Below are positions 44,577 to 57,900 of a stretch of 64,000 nt of DNA, one piece after another. A program made the position numbers and the translations under genes. The stretch covers positions 1,676,661-1,740,660 of the forward strand of contig NC_031471.1 in assembly GCF_000006565.2 (NCBI RefSeq). Reading direction: 5' to 3'. How positions within the stretch are numbered: position 1 is the stretch's first letter; each line of letters begins with the position of its first letter. This DNA is from Toxoplasma gondii ME49 (Eukaryota; Apicomplexa; Conoidasida; Eucoccidiorida; Sarcocystidae). The notes beneath the pieces are model-generated. The model saw only the letters and a list, made by a program, of their open reading frames with translations, was not told the DNA's origin and did not search any database.

Positions 44577-45319
44577 GCATGTACATGTTCTGGTATATAC
44601 ATTTCAATCACGGTGTGTCTCCGTCCATCCTTGTCTGCTTTTCGTGTGTTTTCTCTCTCCTCCAGCAAGAGCTGGAGTATCGCAAGTTCGCAGTAAAGCA
44701 GCAAGCCGCTCGGCAGAAGAACCGCGAGGAAGGAGAAGTAGACGAAGCGGAGATGGACAAAGCTCTGGGGGGTCTCGACGAGTTGGATGAGATGGAACAG
44801 CCGGCGGAAGCGGAAGGCGAAGCCGATCGGAGCCGGCAGGCGTTTAAGCAAGCCGAACGCGAAGAGAGGATCTTGCAGAGACAACGAGCTTTGATTGAAG
44901 CCTCAAAAATGCGACAGACCGGCGCAGCGGAGGCGGCGCGACAGCTGACTACAGAAGTGCTCGAAGACGAGTTGGCCGAGCGCGAGAAGCAGAAAAGCCG
45001 AACAGGTGCATCTCTCTGGTCAGCAGAAAGCGAAAGCCTGGAGGTGCACCCTAGCGCGCGAGGCGGTGAAAACGGCAGCTTCGGAGCGGTGACAGGCGAG
45101 GAGTCCGAACAAGGAAGACCGGCACACCCGCATCTGAAGAAGGGCCAGAGCATGCAGAGTTACCTGGATCAAGGCTACACTCTGGTTTTCAATACCCCGT
45201 ATCGAGCAGACGAAATGCTGCGGATGAAAGGCCTGAAAGATGGACTCGACATCGGCACTGACATCGATGACAAAGACGTCGGAGACGTCGAGGAGGAGGA
45301 CGAAGATGATTTCGGCTAA
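38205..45319 (+). CDS. Multi-exon alpha-helical protein of unknown function (5' end unresolved)
   Basis: Exons: 38205-38432, 38928-39179, probably 39649-39720, 39975-40082, 40414-40492, 41110 to ~41838, 42157-42299, 42743-42867, 43391-43974, 44666-45319 (stop). Phases agree at every junction except the exit from the 41110 exon, where the donor is unclear. The protein is acidic and mostly helical (LLHTVLESLLQVSGG, VARVFRRILEENK, EEMYRTFVRLFLKEVFARNLF, LTPRQAARIVAIEIRECEEVL, RLLEVTKDVFLCGAGRLLEVT). A coiled-coil Glu/Lys-rich part follows (EAKEEKKKEFQQNWKTFL). It ends with YLDQGYTLVFNTPYRADEML and an acidic tail DVEEEDEDDFG. I do not recognise the family. The alternation of helical pairs recalls plastid-envelope or scaffold proteins, but this is a weak impression. 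If the ORF at 33864 is its 5' part, the product would carry a hydrophobic leader. Confidence 0.7.
38668..38790. repeat. (TA)n microsatellite in intron
   Basis: A long TA tract with TACG and TGTA variants, in the intron after exon 38205-38432. Confidence 0.9.
39443..39560. repeat. Two (TA)n tracts flanking a GA-rich spacer
   Basis: TA tracts at ~39443-39475 and ~39526-39560, separated by GAGAGAGAAAGAAAGAC. Both are intronic. Confidence 0.9.
40232..40746. repeat. (TA)n tracts either side of the 40414 exon
   Basis: TA tracts at ~40232-40272 and ~40685-40746, in the introns on both sides of the short exon at 40414-40492. Confidence 0.85.
44539..44580. repeat. (TA)n microsatellite in last intron
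   Basis: A TA tract ~85 bp upstream of the last exon's acceptor at 44665/44666. Confidence 0.9.
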
Positions 45320-48300
45320 GGCTTGAACTGACAAAGGCGCTTTCTTATTTTTTTGCGGGGCGAGGTTATGTTAAAGGACGGAAACTGGCGAGAGGGGTGT
45401 TTCAGCTCGAATAGAAGTGGACAAATACATGCACACGAATGCGCGAGGTCAACGGGGTGGAATTCAGAGTGAAGGGAACATGCCGGAATGGAGTTAATTC
45501 CAAACCGGGGACGACATGCAAGCGGTTGATTTCGCTTTTCACAGACGGGGCTGCGTTGGTTTGATGGACTCTTGGTTTTTGTGGCTGAATCACGTTTTTG
45601 TGTGGTGGTTCTCGTCAATTGCCGAGGCCGGAAACCCCCGGGTTTTTTCCCCGCTGGACTTGTTGCCCGTGTCCCCCCGGTGAGACTGCTCCAAACGACA
45701 CTATAAACACTGGAAAGGTGAAGCGCGACAGTTTGGATTGCAAAGCGAAATATCCCTGTTTAACTCGTTCACTAGAAGTCGGTGTTCTAAGCTGTGCCAG
45801 CTGATCCAAAATCGTGTAGTCTTTTGTCGTGTTCGGGTGCTAAGATGTGTACGGATCCACCCGGAATGCGAGCGACCGATCGGGACCCATGGCTAAAAAC
45901 ACAGATTGATCACCGAAGAATGCTCGAAATGAATACATAAGAGTAGACAACGTTTGACAGAGTACACCGAAACGCGACACTGAGAGTCACTCCATCCAGA
46001 ATCCGCGTTTTGTTCTTTTCTGTGCCATCCGTCACTAGTCTAGGATTACTGTATGAGGTTCGACCTTTGAACGCCTGAGTGTTCATTCGTCCTGGGTTTC
46101 CCACCTTCCAGGGAGTGTGGGGTCGTCTTTTCCGAACGGAAACTACTCAGTGAATGTTGCATGTTGCTTTCTCAGCCAAAGCGATTTTCGCGTACACAGG
46201 GCTGGTGGGTTTTTGGCGTAGAAGAGGTGCTTTACCATGAACAAATCTTTGAAAAGCTACATTGGAATTGCATGCAGTTTCTGTTAAACAGATATTATAT
46301 GCGTTGCTATACAGAACGAACAAAGTCCCACCTGCAATCACACGAACGCGAAGCTAGAGACCTACGGGCAAGAAATTGCAATCGTCCAATTCGGATTCAA
46401 CACTCGACGCACGACCATGTCGATATCCACTCAATAGATGTCAAACAACCGGTCAGAGCTTTTGCCGCCGAAACGTGTTAAAACAAGCGTGCAGTTATAC
46501 ATACCCCTATGTTTAGATTTGCATATTTATGAATACAGCATGCCAATTTAGAGACTTGCAAAACGCGGTTGTTGCCCATATCTGATCGGCGGCACCACAG
46601 GTCACATGTGTCTCACTGTTGAACCCACCGCTAAATGCAAATTTGGAAGAGACAAGCGTTTCAGTGTCTTGTGAGTAGGAACCATTAATTCGAAAAACAA
46701 CAAGCTTTGTCTCTCATATCGTGACTGTAGCAGACATACAATCACGGATACTTTATGGTTATGTACAGCATATCCCACATGTACTAAAGCCTCCAAGCTG
46801 TTGCACCGAGGCCTAGGTTTTCCCGGGGGAAATTGCCTCTCTAACGTTAGCAAAATGTCCGTGAACGACTATCCTCATTGTTCTAGCTCTGACGAATCAA
46901 ACCTCCGTAGATGCTATTGCTTGTTTTGGGCTTGCCGGAAAAAATCTGGCAGTCACGTCAACGCGCCCCCGCTTCTAGTTTTCTGTGTGTGGAGTGAAAC
47001 TGACAATCATTTGTCGTGTCTTGTTGCTCACGTGGGCAAGTGGCTCTGCCATAGCCACACTTAGGATGAGGGTATTACGGGACTTGTGCCATTCGATCAG
47101 AACAGATCTGATCACTTCCGTGGAAAGTGCCGTTGCCATATGCTTGTCCTCGTTATTGTGTGTTGGCTTTTCTCGATAAACAATAAAAGCAAACACTCGA
47201 CGAGTCACGCTAGGAAAAAAACCTCTTGGTCGCTGACGGTCTTGCTCAAGTTTAGCTAACCCGGTGCACTTCCTCTTACATAATATCTGGAAACTGTTGT
47301 GGTGTTTACTGTTGTTTTACTGTTTCGGTCCGCGTAGAAAAAATATCAATCCTTGAAACCACAAGTCTCTACTTTTCCCTTTAAACTTTGTTCCACGAAT
47401 GTGGGGTACTACGTGGTTTGACTTCTGACTGGTGTCACGGATGATTTCCAAAGTTCTGTTTGATTCAGCGATACGGTCAAACAACTGTCGGAATGCTAAC
47501 ATGTCATTTCTTGCCTGCGGTGCAGAGGCGGAAATCCTTTCTGGAGGCAGCCGGAGAAGGATAACTCTTCGTGTCTCCCAACTCCACTGTAGGAGTTCTC
47601 TATATCCGTCGAACTCCTATGGAAAGTGGGGTCGGTGGCGTATACGTGCAGTCTTCTTTGTATGGGGCGGCCGATGGCAGCAGCTCTCTGTTTGGTGTGT
47701 CCGTGAAAAATCGGGACGCTGTGGGACCGAAAAATTTGTCACCAATCGTCTCAGCATGCAGACTTTTCAGCTGTCTCGTTATTGGTTGCTAGACAAAGAA
47801 ACAACAAGGCTTAATCGCTGTGACGCTTGTTCAAATTCATATTCCGAGCTGCTGCACGGGGATACCCTCAGGGAGCAGCCGGTGGCTTTTTTCAGTCAAC
47901 GTCTCTAGAACACGTGTTCGCCCTCAAAGCATATTTCCACTCTCACCTTCTAGTCAAACCAGCAATAATCATGAACGCATCTGCAGTAATAGGATTGAAT
48001 CGTTTTGATGAAGGCACTGGCACCGCGCATGCTGCTGTCTTCCCCAATGAAGAGGTTTTCGACGTACGACCAGGCGAGGGAAGAATCATATGAAAATGCC
48101 GTCGACGAAATAACATAATGGCTTTCGTTTTCCCTTCGCATGTTTCTCTCTTTCCTGAGACGAGTCTCGAGCTCTGGAATACGCTGCTTGTCGTATTCTG
48201 CTTTTCTCTAGTCTGTGACATTCGCAGTGTGCATTCATGGGAGAGGCAATGGCCGCAAGCCAGTTTGTGCAGCCGGGTGTGAATCGATTGTTCGCCAGCT

Positions 48301-48990
48301 GCGGGTGTTTGAGTTCAGTCTCATTTCGGACTCACAAACCCTAGAAGTGCTTTGTATCCTTTCTGCTTCCTACGTAACGTTTCGCTGGGTTTCTGCAGAA
48401 CAGCCGCTCTGAGCCACAACGCAAAAAATCCCAGAACGTGCGCCGTCCATGTAAAACAGTGACCTCAAGCCCAAGTATCAACTGACAGTTTAACAGTGGG
48501 TCATGGTACAGCATCCGCTTTTCATGAAGAAGCGCATGTGCTTGTAGAATGACTGCGAACGGTATTTCTTGGGCATGCTGACATACCGCTTGCACAGATT
48601 GGTGTGAGTGAGGCTCCGTCTTATTGCGTCCGTTCTCTATTGCGCTCGGACCCCCCGATGTCCCAGATTCTTCGAGACACGTAGACTTTCCCGGTATGCC
48701 TCTCCGTTTCATGAGATATATGCTCTTTGTTTCGACAGTTCTTCTTTGAGATCACGAAGTTTCTGAAACCCACAATTCGACCCGCAACTTACTCGACCTA
48801 ACATGCAACCCATTTTGACACGTACAGTCACATCACCGCACTAGTGTGGATGCTGGTTTCCCAGGAAGCGTGGCGTCGTCGATATAGAGTTACATAGACG
48901 GTGCATTGGCGACAACTGGCTCGTGCCATTTCTAGCCTGCAGTCCGCTTGTCAGTTAACACTCCTGCTAGTGAACGGACAGATCCGGACA
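45320..48990. other. 3.7 kb without a supportable gene
   Basis: AT-richer than its flanks and free of TA microsatellites. Frames are short. The longest are 46161-46481 (plus), 47432-47908 (plus) and 48341-48712 (minus); none has motifs or splice continuity. The 3' UTR of the preceding gene and the DRC3 promoter should lie at its ends. A non-coding transcript cannot be judged from sequence. Confidence 0.5.
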
Positions 48991-51900
48991 ATGTCGAACG
49001 CAAGAGGAGCACAAGGACGCAATCCTCGCCCCCCCAGCTCCCGAGCCTCAACTACCGGAGCAAGCGACGGCATCCCACTTTTTTCTGACGAACTTTTCTC
49101 TCGTACCCAAGGCGCAGCCGCATCGAGCAGCGTGCCTAGCTCACCACGACGAAATAACGGCCGTCGTAAACAGTCGGATATTGCAGAACCGCAAGTGATT
49201 GATGAGGAGCTCTTAAGGAATGGAATTGCGGTTGACGGTTCGCAAGGCACAGACGACCCAACGGAACCGAAGGACTTCGCGACCGTTCAGAGTCTTGCTT
49301 TGAGTTACAAGAATATTATGTTCATTGAAAATCTTGAGACCTTCACAGGTCCGTCTGATCAGACAAGAAAGAAAAGGTGACCAATCCAACGCCTCACTTT
49401 CTTTGCGCCTTACCGGTTGCAAGGCACCCTTACGGTCATGGTTCTGTCGCTGATGACGCTTTGGGTGTGACACCTCACCAGAAACCCCTGATAGGTTTGG
49501 CATTTATGTCTTCGTCCATAAAGAACCTTGACCAAACACAGGCATGGTCAGTTACGCGAAGTATCGTCCGCAGCGTTCATGTCCAGCGAGGCACTCCCAG
49601 AAGGGCAGCACTCTTGTGTAAATATGTACGTATACCCATATACGTGCAAGTGTCCCGTTGTGTAGTCAGTGCCGGGAACTCTACACTTTTGCTCTGGTCC
49701 TTAACACGAGGCACGATAACAAAAACGCGGTACGACCATTTTCGGCAGTTTTGTTTCTCTTGGCGTGGCCATCTGCTGTAGGGTTGACTACACTGCGACT
49801 CGATAACAACGTCATCGAGAAGATCGAGAATCTGAGTCACTTGGTGAACCTTGTTTGGTTGGATTTGTCTTTTAACAACATCTCGGAAATCAGTGGTCTC
49901 TCCAACCTGGCAAACCTAACCGACCTCTCTCTGTACTCCAACAGGATTTCCAAGATCGGCTCGGGACTCGAAGGATGTCTTAAACTGAATGTGCTATCAC
50001 TAGGCAGGAACGCCATTGTGGACTTGTCGGAAATTCACCACCTGCGCAGATACCCCAACTTGCAGTGCTTGAACCTCGACGGCAATCCGCTCTGCAAGGC
50101 AGAAAACTACACACCATACATTCTCGCGTTTCTGCCGAAGCTTCGCTACCTCGATTACCAGTTAATTGACCGGCGGAAAATCGTTGCGGTCCAAGAGTCA
50201 GTCCAGCCCGAGGAGCTAACGGACATGAAAAAACAAGAAAGTGTGGAAGCCGCGTTGACTGAACAGCAGAAGAAGCGCGAAAAAACAACCAAGCACCTTG
50301 CGGCGAATTTCTGCGCATTCCTCGATGACGTGGCGAACCGGTTCTTCGGCGAGTCTGTCATCCCCGTCCCAGTCACTGTCCTCAAAGACTTCCCACTTCT
50401 GAGAGACACCTTTCTGGAAAAGTTGGAAATCCTCGCCACAAATCTTAGGTATGTCCAGCGCACTCTGGGCAGCAGGAGAAAGCGAACACGGAGAAAGGGA
50501 GGCGCCTTAAAGGCCAGGTGGCGTATGCAATTGGTCCTGAGGGCCGCCTCGTATCCTCCTTCTTTTACTCCACGAAGGAGTAACCGTTCGCAGGTATTCC
50601 ATTTGTAATCCAGAGTCCTGAGTCCTTTTAGGTGCAAGAGGGCCTGCAGACTGCATCAGTCGCGGAATCCATACGTTGCTAAAGGAGTTGCAGAAGGCGA
50701 TATCGACAGTGGAACAGACCCCACAAGGCAAAATGTATTCGGTATGCATGATGTGCGCTTTCCTTCAGTCAACATTTGAAAAATAAAGGCATCTCTCACA
50801 TAATACGTAGGAGCAACGACATCTAAAGACGCTAGACGGGTCAGCCGTCCAAACCTCCACGGGGGAAACGCGATTGTTCACTGTAGGTTTAAGCGTATCG
50901 ATGAAGCAGTGCCGAACGCAAAGGTCAGCTCTCAGGCTTAACCGTGACTCGTCGCTTGCATTCTCTGCCCTCGTAGGACCCTTTTTATCCGTGTCTTGCT
51001 CTGCCTTCCGTGGCTCACTGCCACTACTGCGCTTCTGTTTCAGTCGCAAACTTCCACCCCTTTGCTTCCCGCATGGTCGTTTATGAATAAACGCAGGCAA
51101 TCCTTTGAGCAACAAAGTCGGAGGCGGCGACAGCGAGTGGCAGCGTATGAGGAAGCTGTCCAAAGGGCCGTTCTCGAGAGCGAAGATGAGGCGAGAAGGT
51201 TACTGAAACAGATGCAAAGCAGAAAAAAGAAAGTCGAGAAAGAGTTAGATCTATACTTTGGTGAACGGCAAGAAATTCTCAATCGGATATCCACGGCGAA
51301 TGCCCAACCTACCAAGTTTCTGTTGACTTCCTTCTATTCGGGGCAAAGTGAGTGGAAGCGTGTTTTCACTGAAACACAGCCCCAAGGATTGAGGCAACTC
51401 ACGGTAGTCCTACAAAGCCAGTTCGTCAAAGTAGACTTCATACGAAAGTAAAGAGGCGCATGTTTGACTGGTATGTAACGGCCAATGTAAACTCCTCCGA
51501 GCTCCTAAAATTACCAATCGAGGATCCGGTAGCACTCGCCGACGAAGACCTGCACCCCTGTTCTACAGAGCACCCGCGCTCGTTCCTCTCCGCATATCTG
51601 CATCCAGTCATACGCATTTGTGTATGAGAGCTGTGTGTTGCCCGGGCACCCCACTGTGCAGGCAATCGTCGACACGCATTTGCCGTCCTTTCCGCTTGTC
51701 AGTGAACCTTCGCTTCTGTAGGAACGGTCTGCACACGACGTATCATTGCATTCGGACGTTGTATCGAAACCAGAAGTCGGTCTGTGGCCTAAAGGCCTTT
51801 TTATTTGTCTGTCACGGCTTGTTCTGCCGCAACCCATGCAATTGTGGAAACACAACGTTTTCTTGTTGTTCCAAGAGGACGACTCGACACGCCTCGCGCG

Positions 51901-53557
51901 CGACGAGGAGTTCCAGCGACTAGTGCACTCTCGCGCCCCTGAGCTGTTGGAGCAAGCGGCGGACTTTGTGGGCGATGTGGACAAGCTGAGATTCCACTTG
52001 ATGGCTGGTGAAGCGACGCTGCAGGAGAGTCTGGAAGAGAGTGTAGACACTCTCGAGGCGTCCGTCGACTCAACAATGAAGCATCTCCTGGATCGGGGCT
52101 CGGACTTCTTCCGAAACCTCGAGGAAGCGGAGAGAACGTTTGGCAGCAGCCTCACAGAACTCGCGACAAAAGAACTGGAAGCCTTTCCCGCCGTCATGAA
52201 CGAAGAAACGAGTGAACTGCGCCTGAAATATTTAGGAAGAAAGTAAGATTACATGAATCGAAAGGCGCCTGCAGAGGCATGCACCGAGCCGTGGTGGCGA
52301 CCCCGCTCGACGGGAAGCAGCGGCAAGACTGGGTGCAACACACCCAACGAAACACACGAGTAAAGTGAGGTAATTGTATGCTCCTGCGCGAAACGGTAAC
52401 AGGACTGCTCAAGGCAGCTAATCGCGCTGGAGTTCAGTATTCCACGACGCGGATGCACGCTGTTTTCACCTGGTCTGTGCTAGCCAAGAATAGAACAAAC
52501 CAAATCGGTAGATGCCGCTTTTAGTTGTTTGTGGGTTTCAAGTAAACGTATTCGACGCGCACGGAAAAGGACGGGAAGACAAAACGGTCGTTTCACGAGT
52601 TCCGGCGACACCACAACAACGCCCACTCGGAGTAGAGGCCAGTACAACACATCAATGACAATGAAGACACTTAACTGTCGATAAACCAAAACAGAAGACG
52701 AACGCCTGTTCTCTCACATCTACACACATGACCAAGGAAAACTTGAAGGCCAGCCTCCTTCTGGTCTGCGTTTCTACACATGTTTCCTTGTGCGTCTTAC
52801 TGGACGTTCGCTTTTTCTCTATGAGAGGATCTCTGGAACTCCGTACCTTAGCTGTGACAGTCAGAAATTGAACACGATCAGTCTGGCAACTCGTCTACGT
52901 TTTCAAGGTTTTTCTTTAGCAGAATCAAGTTCTCCTGTGTAAGCATGATTTCGACAACGCTCAACATATCTAGGAATCTCGCATCGACGCCTTGACAAGC
53001 CGATTCTTGCAGAGACACCAAGATCCACCCATTTGCATCCGAGGCGCATGCAGGAATAACGTCACCGCTGTACCGACGCAGGCTCGATAACCCACGCAGA
53101 CACCGCCGATGACTGCCGAAAAGTCTTCACGATTGTTCGCACTCTGCCCCAGAGATCAGGTCTAAAACCTCCATTTGTGTTTGCGTGGTACTCCAGAGAA
53201 GAGGTCTTGACCGCGTGCAGCACGTTGCTCGAGATGCATCTGCAGCTGTTGATGTCCATGGAAGACACCATGCAGAGCAGCATCAGTGCTTGGCAGCGGC
53301 AGTACTTCGAAAACGAGCGCGGGTCTCAGTATGAACGCCATCGACGACATATCGAAGAGATTCACCAAGCAACTGAAGACTTGACGGCGAAAGTCCTCCA
53401 CTGTCAGAAGCGCATAATTCGAGACCGAGAAGACATTCGAAGACACGCCGACGGTGCCAGCGAAGACTCGCCTCTCAGGCCTGACTTAGGCGAAGACGAA
53501 CATCTCTCACGAGGCGCCGAAAGCGACAACCAGTCCGAATCTGAGATGATGGAGTAA
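48991..53557 (+). CDS. DRC3: Dynein regulatory complex subunit 3 (LRRC48-like)
   Basis: DRC3 is a leucine-rich-repeat subunit of the nexin-dynein regulatory complex of motile axonemes. Exons: 48991-49348, 49782-50448, 50639-50741, 51044-51347, 51876-52242, 53197-53557. The phases agree and the exons sum to 2160 nt (719 residues plus stop). After a Ser/Arg-rich head comes PQVIDEELLRNGI, a DRC3 N-terminal signature. LRRs run over ~105-240 (IMFIENLETFTGLTTLRLDN, NVIEKIENLSHLVNLVWLDL, SFNNISEISGLSNLANLTDL, SLYSNRISKIGSGLEGC). An LRR cap (LDGNPLCKAENYTPYILAFL) follows. The rest is coiled coil (RRQRVAAYEEAVQRAVLESE, VEKELDLYFGERQEIL), as in the family, with an acidic C-terminus. ATG 48991 is chosen as nearest to the conserved head; 48901 is in frame upstream. 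The 5' boundary of exon 3 is the least certain. In coccidia only microgametes are flagellated, so expression in male gametes is inferred. Confidence 0.9.
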
Positions 53558-54083
53558 CCTCCACAAAAATGAGCTAATACGTCCGATACTATCACTTAAA
53601 CGGCATGCGCAGAAAGCTATAAACTTGTAGATACTTTTGCAGATGCTAAGTTTGGAAAGATTTAGGAAAGCCCGTATATGTTATCTGTCGGTATAGAGAG
53701 AGGCACATGCAGACGCGGTATGTATGTATAGACGTGTGCAACCAAATGCATTTCAACATGCAGAGCAAGGCATCTATTTGGCGTTGATTGGATTTGCATC
53801 GGTGAATGCTCACAACGTGACGAATCGCGTGGCAAGACGTTTTGATGACAATCTTTTACCCTTTTGTGTGCTTGTGTGGAGACGCGGAGATCTGTCACAG
53901 ATGTCCCTTCCGCATGCCTACAACCGGAGGGTGAAAGGAATAGTATGCAAAAAAGCAGCGTGTTAGTTCGTGGAAAAGAACATCTCGCCTTTTCCCAGCT
54001 TTCCTCTATGGCAGTGGAGCAACAGCTGTGTCCAGGGCCAGACGCAGGCAACCCAACTGCGTCTACTTGCAGATACATATACA

Positions 54084-54128
<45 letters not shown>

Positions 54129-54946
54129 GCATCGGCGCGCTAACACGAATCTCGGCCGTTTGCGTAGACGTACAGATGCATCTAATGCTTGATGAGGAGC
54201 GCCCCCCGATGAATGCGTTGCACCGGAGAGGCCTGCGTGTCAGGCAAACGCGTTGGCATCGCAAGAGGTCGAAGCTTGATATTCAAGAGTCTTCAGTTGC
54301 CTCTGTCGCGACAGACGCTCGGCGAGGCTATTGTTTTCCAACATCCAGAGGCACATTCCTCGCACGAGTGCTCCAGCCTTTCCTCTCACTCCTACCCCTC
54401 GTCACCCCACGAAGTCCCAACACAGATCTCCGCGTAGATGTGTTTGTATATTCGCATGCGTTCACGCGAGTACATGCACGCATAGGGATGTGCATTCGAA
54501 TGCTGTATGCGCATACATATGTATATTAATATACACACAAATTTGTGCATCCGTGTCGCCTTGTCATTCATTGATTCCCTTGGAGACAACCATTTCAATA
54601 TTGTAAGACGCAAACCATGAGGCGCGTTTTCTTCCTCTTTCTACGGACCTCACACTGTTCACAGATTCACTGCTGGAGCCAAAGACGGTGAATACTGTGC
54701 GTCTCCGGTTCGTCTCTTTCAAAGCCCATTTACTCCATGAAGAATGTCACACAACACCGGAACGCGCCACCCGGAGATCCATATACATATATATATATAT
54801 ATATATATATCCATGCAGGTGTGTGCAGATGCACGGAATATAGGCCGGTACAGTTGCTTAGCCTTGTTCAGTTGTAGACATCTATGCATAATTGTTTTCA
54901 CTGTCGCCTCCACGCTAGGTCTCCGCCCAAAAACAGGCGACTTCAC
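53558..54946. other. Spacer between convergent DRC3 and SR genes
   Basis: Holds both 3' UTRs. (TA)n tracts lie at ~54072-54126 and ~54779-54813. No frame with recognisable content. Confidence 0.5.
54072..54126. repeat. (TA)n microsatellite
   Basis: About 50 bp of TA between the DRC3 and SR genes. Confidence 0.9.
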
Positions 54947-57900
54947 TCAGTAGTAGTCCCGTCGCCGATCTCTGCGGCTGTCGTCGTCGTCGTCCTCGTA
55001 GCGGCGGCTGCGTCAACAGGAGAGAGACACACCCATAGCAACGCATTCACAGCGTGCAGAGGCGTAAAGAGAGAAAAAAACGCATCGCCCAAGCACCACA
55101 GACAACATACAGACCTCCACGAACTTCCCAGTCTCGCCCCAAGGCCCTACACCCCACAAGACATCTACACACACCCACGTATACATACATTCACTCACAT
55201 AGACATGCACACACAGGAGTATACATATACATTTATATGCAGCGATGCAGACCTACGTAGGAATCCCGGCGGTCTTCCATGGATGGGAGGAGCCGCAGTG
55301 TCATTTCCTGTGAGAAAAAAATTGAGACACAGTCCAAGTATTTGCACCCGCGCAATCGTCTTGATCCACCACACACCAACGCACATCCAAACCCAGTTAA
55401 AGATCATTCTGTCGCTGTTGGTGACAAGGTAAAAGAGGCTTCTTGTGTCTACACATACCTTCTGTCGTCGCTGCGGCTGCGGCTTCTCTCTCGGCGTCTG
55501 CCGTAGTCTTCTTCTCTGGACCGGTAGTCGCCGTCTGAGTTTCTGTATCTTCCTTCTCGGTCGCCTCTGTCGTCATCGTCTCTTCGTCTTCTATCGTAGT
55601 CGTCTCGGCCGCGGCGTTCGTCCTCTCGTCCTCTCCAACCCCACTCCTCGCGTCCTCTCCCGTCGCGCCTGTCGTCATCTCCGAAGCGTCTGCGCGGTCG
55701 CTTGTCTCCAGGGCCTCGAGCGATTTCTACTCGAATTCTGCAGAAAACGCATGCGTCGAAATCGGCGACGTCGTGACGGTAGATGCACTGATCTCCGTGC
55801 CGGGCAATGACTCAGCCACTTGTGGGAGAGATTCACGGGCGCCGAGCCTTCGTTTCTCGAGGAACTGGCACCAAGGACAATGCAACGCGTCACCGCTGTC
55901 TCCACAGCTGAGAAGCACGAACACGGCTTTCGCTTAACGACTGCCTTTTGCCCGTTTCCTAGAACGCAAACGCTTTCGCTACTGTACGGATCTCGCTTCG
56001 TCAGAAGAGCACCGCGAACGAGGACAGGACAGGGGAGAGAAACTCGAAGACAGGCCTATCTCCTGGAAGAAGCGTGACATGGGGTGTGTAGCGAGAGATG
56101 CCGACGGCGGAGAATCCAGATCGACGAGAGGGTGGAGACATATGTGAAAGGGTAGAAAGCGCCACTCTCTGTCTGCTGCCTCCGAAGAAGCGGACGCAGC
56201 GCCAGCGGAAAAGACTGAAATGAGGGGGTTCACCAAGGAAACTCGACGCACCAAGAGTGCAGCTCTCTCGCGTCCCCCTGTCGCAGACGAGAAGGCGCGG
56301 AGGGAGACGGAAACGCGACAGAGAGCGAGGAGACACCGAAGAACCATTGTGGAGATGCTAAACTGTCTAGTGATCCAAACGCGAAGAGGCCTTCTTTTCA
56401 AAGAGTCTCGCTCCCGTCGAAACGCAGACACACATGAGACCGAAGCCACCATCCCGCGGTGGAAGTCCACACACCACTGGACGTCACGGGCCGCTCCGGC
56501 GCACAGGTGGGCGCCGCAGACAGCAAAAGAAGCGACACCGCGCGGCTTCGCGAGGGAGCCTGGCGGTGTTCAGACGGACGCTTGCGTCTTTCAGAGCCGA
56601 AGGAAAGCGGATTTACTTTCGACGGGCATGAAGGCAGAACGCGAACAACTGCAGAGTCCGCCACGATCACTCGAGGCGACGAGCAGCCGACGGACGAGAA
56701 ACGGAGAGAAGAGACGACGCTAGAAGGCAGAGACGGAGAGAAGACGCGACGACGCTAGAAGGCAGAGACGGAGAGAAGACGCGACGACAGATGACGGAGA
56801 GTAGACGCGACGACAGACGACGGAGAGTAGACGCGACGACAGATGACGGAGAGAAGACGCGACGACAGACGACGGAGAGTAGACGCGACGACAGATGACG
56901 GAGAGAAGACGCGACGAGAAGGAGACGGATTTCCAAGAGAAGGCGAGATACGCAGAGATGGTTTTGTAGAGGTCTTCTCATCAGTCCCGACGCGCCGGGG
57001 GAGACACAAAGAAAGGCGAAGTGAAGAGAGAGGCAGGGCGGCAAGGGTCGAACGGTGCGCCGAGAAACAGAGCAAGCCGGGAGTTCTAAGTCTCGGCTGG
57101 TGGCACGTCCACGTCGGCTGCTCTATATGCGTTGTGCCTAGTGGCTAAAGGACGCTGGAAACTTGGTAGGCGCAGAGAGGAAGAAAAACTGCACTAAAAA
57201 ATACAAACGCACATGCGGCGCCTCCCTTGAAAGAGCGACAGCGGCGAACGGGAGCCCCATCAAACGTTGTCTCAGCGAAAAAATCCCCAGAAACACGACC
57301 CTCCCCAGGCGACACCGCGCGCGCCGGAGACTCCAAACGTCCAACAGACATCACATCCCTCCCTCTCCTTGACTGTCTGTAAGACACCCCACCCGCTGCA
57401 GACAGCTAGCCACCACGCAACGGAACAGTTTTCTCCATACAGCACAGCCATGCTCGAATCTAGGCCTCTGAGCAAGCACCGCGACGACGTTGTCCTGGCG
57501 TTTACCCTGGAGGGATCTACGAGATTGTGTCACCTGAGTTCGCGGTGCGGCGAAAGAAAACCAACGACAGCCGAACTTCCCCAAAGCGCTTACGGTTTCC
57601 CTCGGTAGCGGTAGCCGTCGAGCTCGGCGACGGCGTCCTTGGCATCGCGGTAGTCGTCAAAGGTCTGCACGCAGTCAACGAAAAGCCATTTCAGGAAAAT
57701 GACAACCCTCTGTCTCCCTGAACAGAACGCGTCGGCGTCGAACGCGAGAAACGCGGAACACGGCAACAGAAGCGGAGGCCCTCACGGAGATGTGTGTATT
57801 GCGTACGTCCGAGAAGTCACCTTCCCGCAGGGGAGGAGACGCTTCCCAGACGAGAGAACAGCTCGCTGGTCCTCTGGTTTCCTGCAGCGTCGTCTCCGAC

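Noticed and set aside
45320..48990. Small frames that might be genes
   Set aside because: All are under 160 codons, without splice continuity, motifs or a consistent strand.
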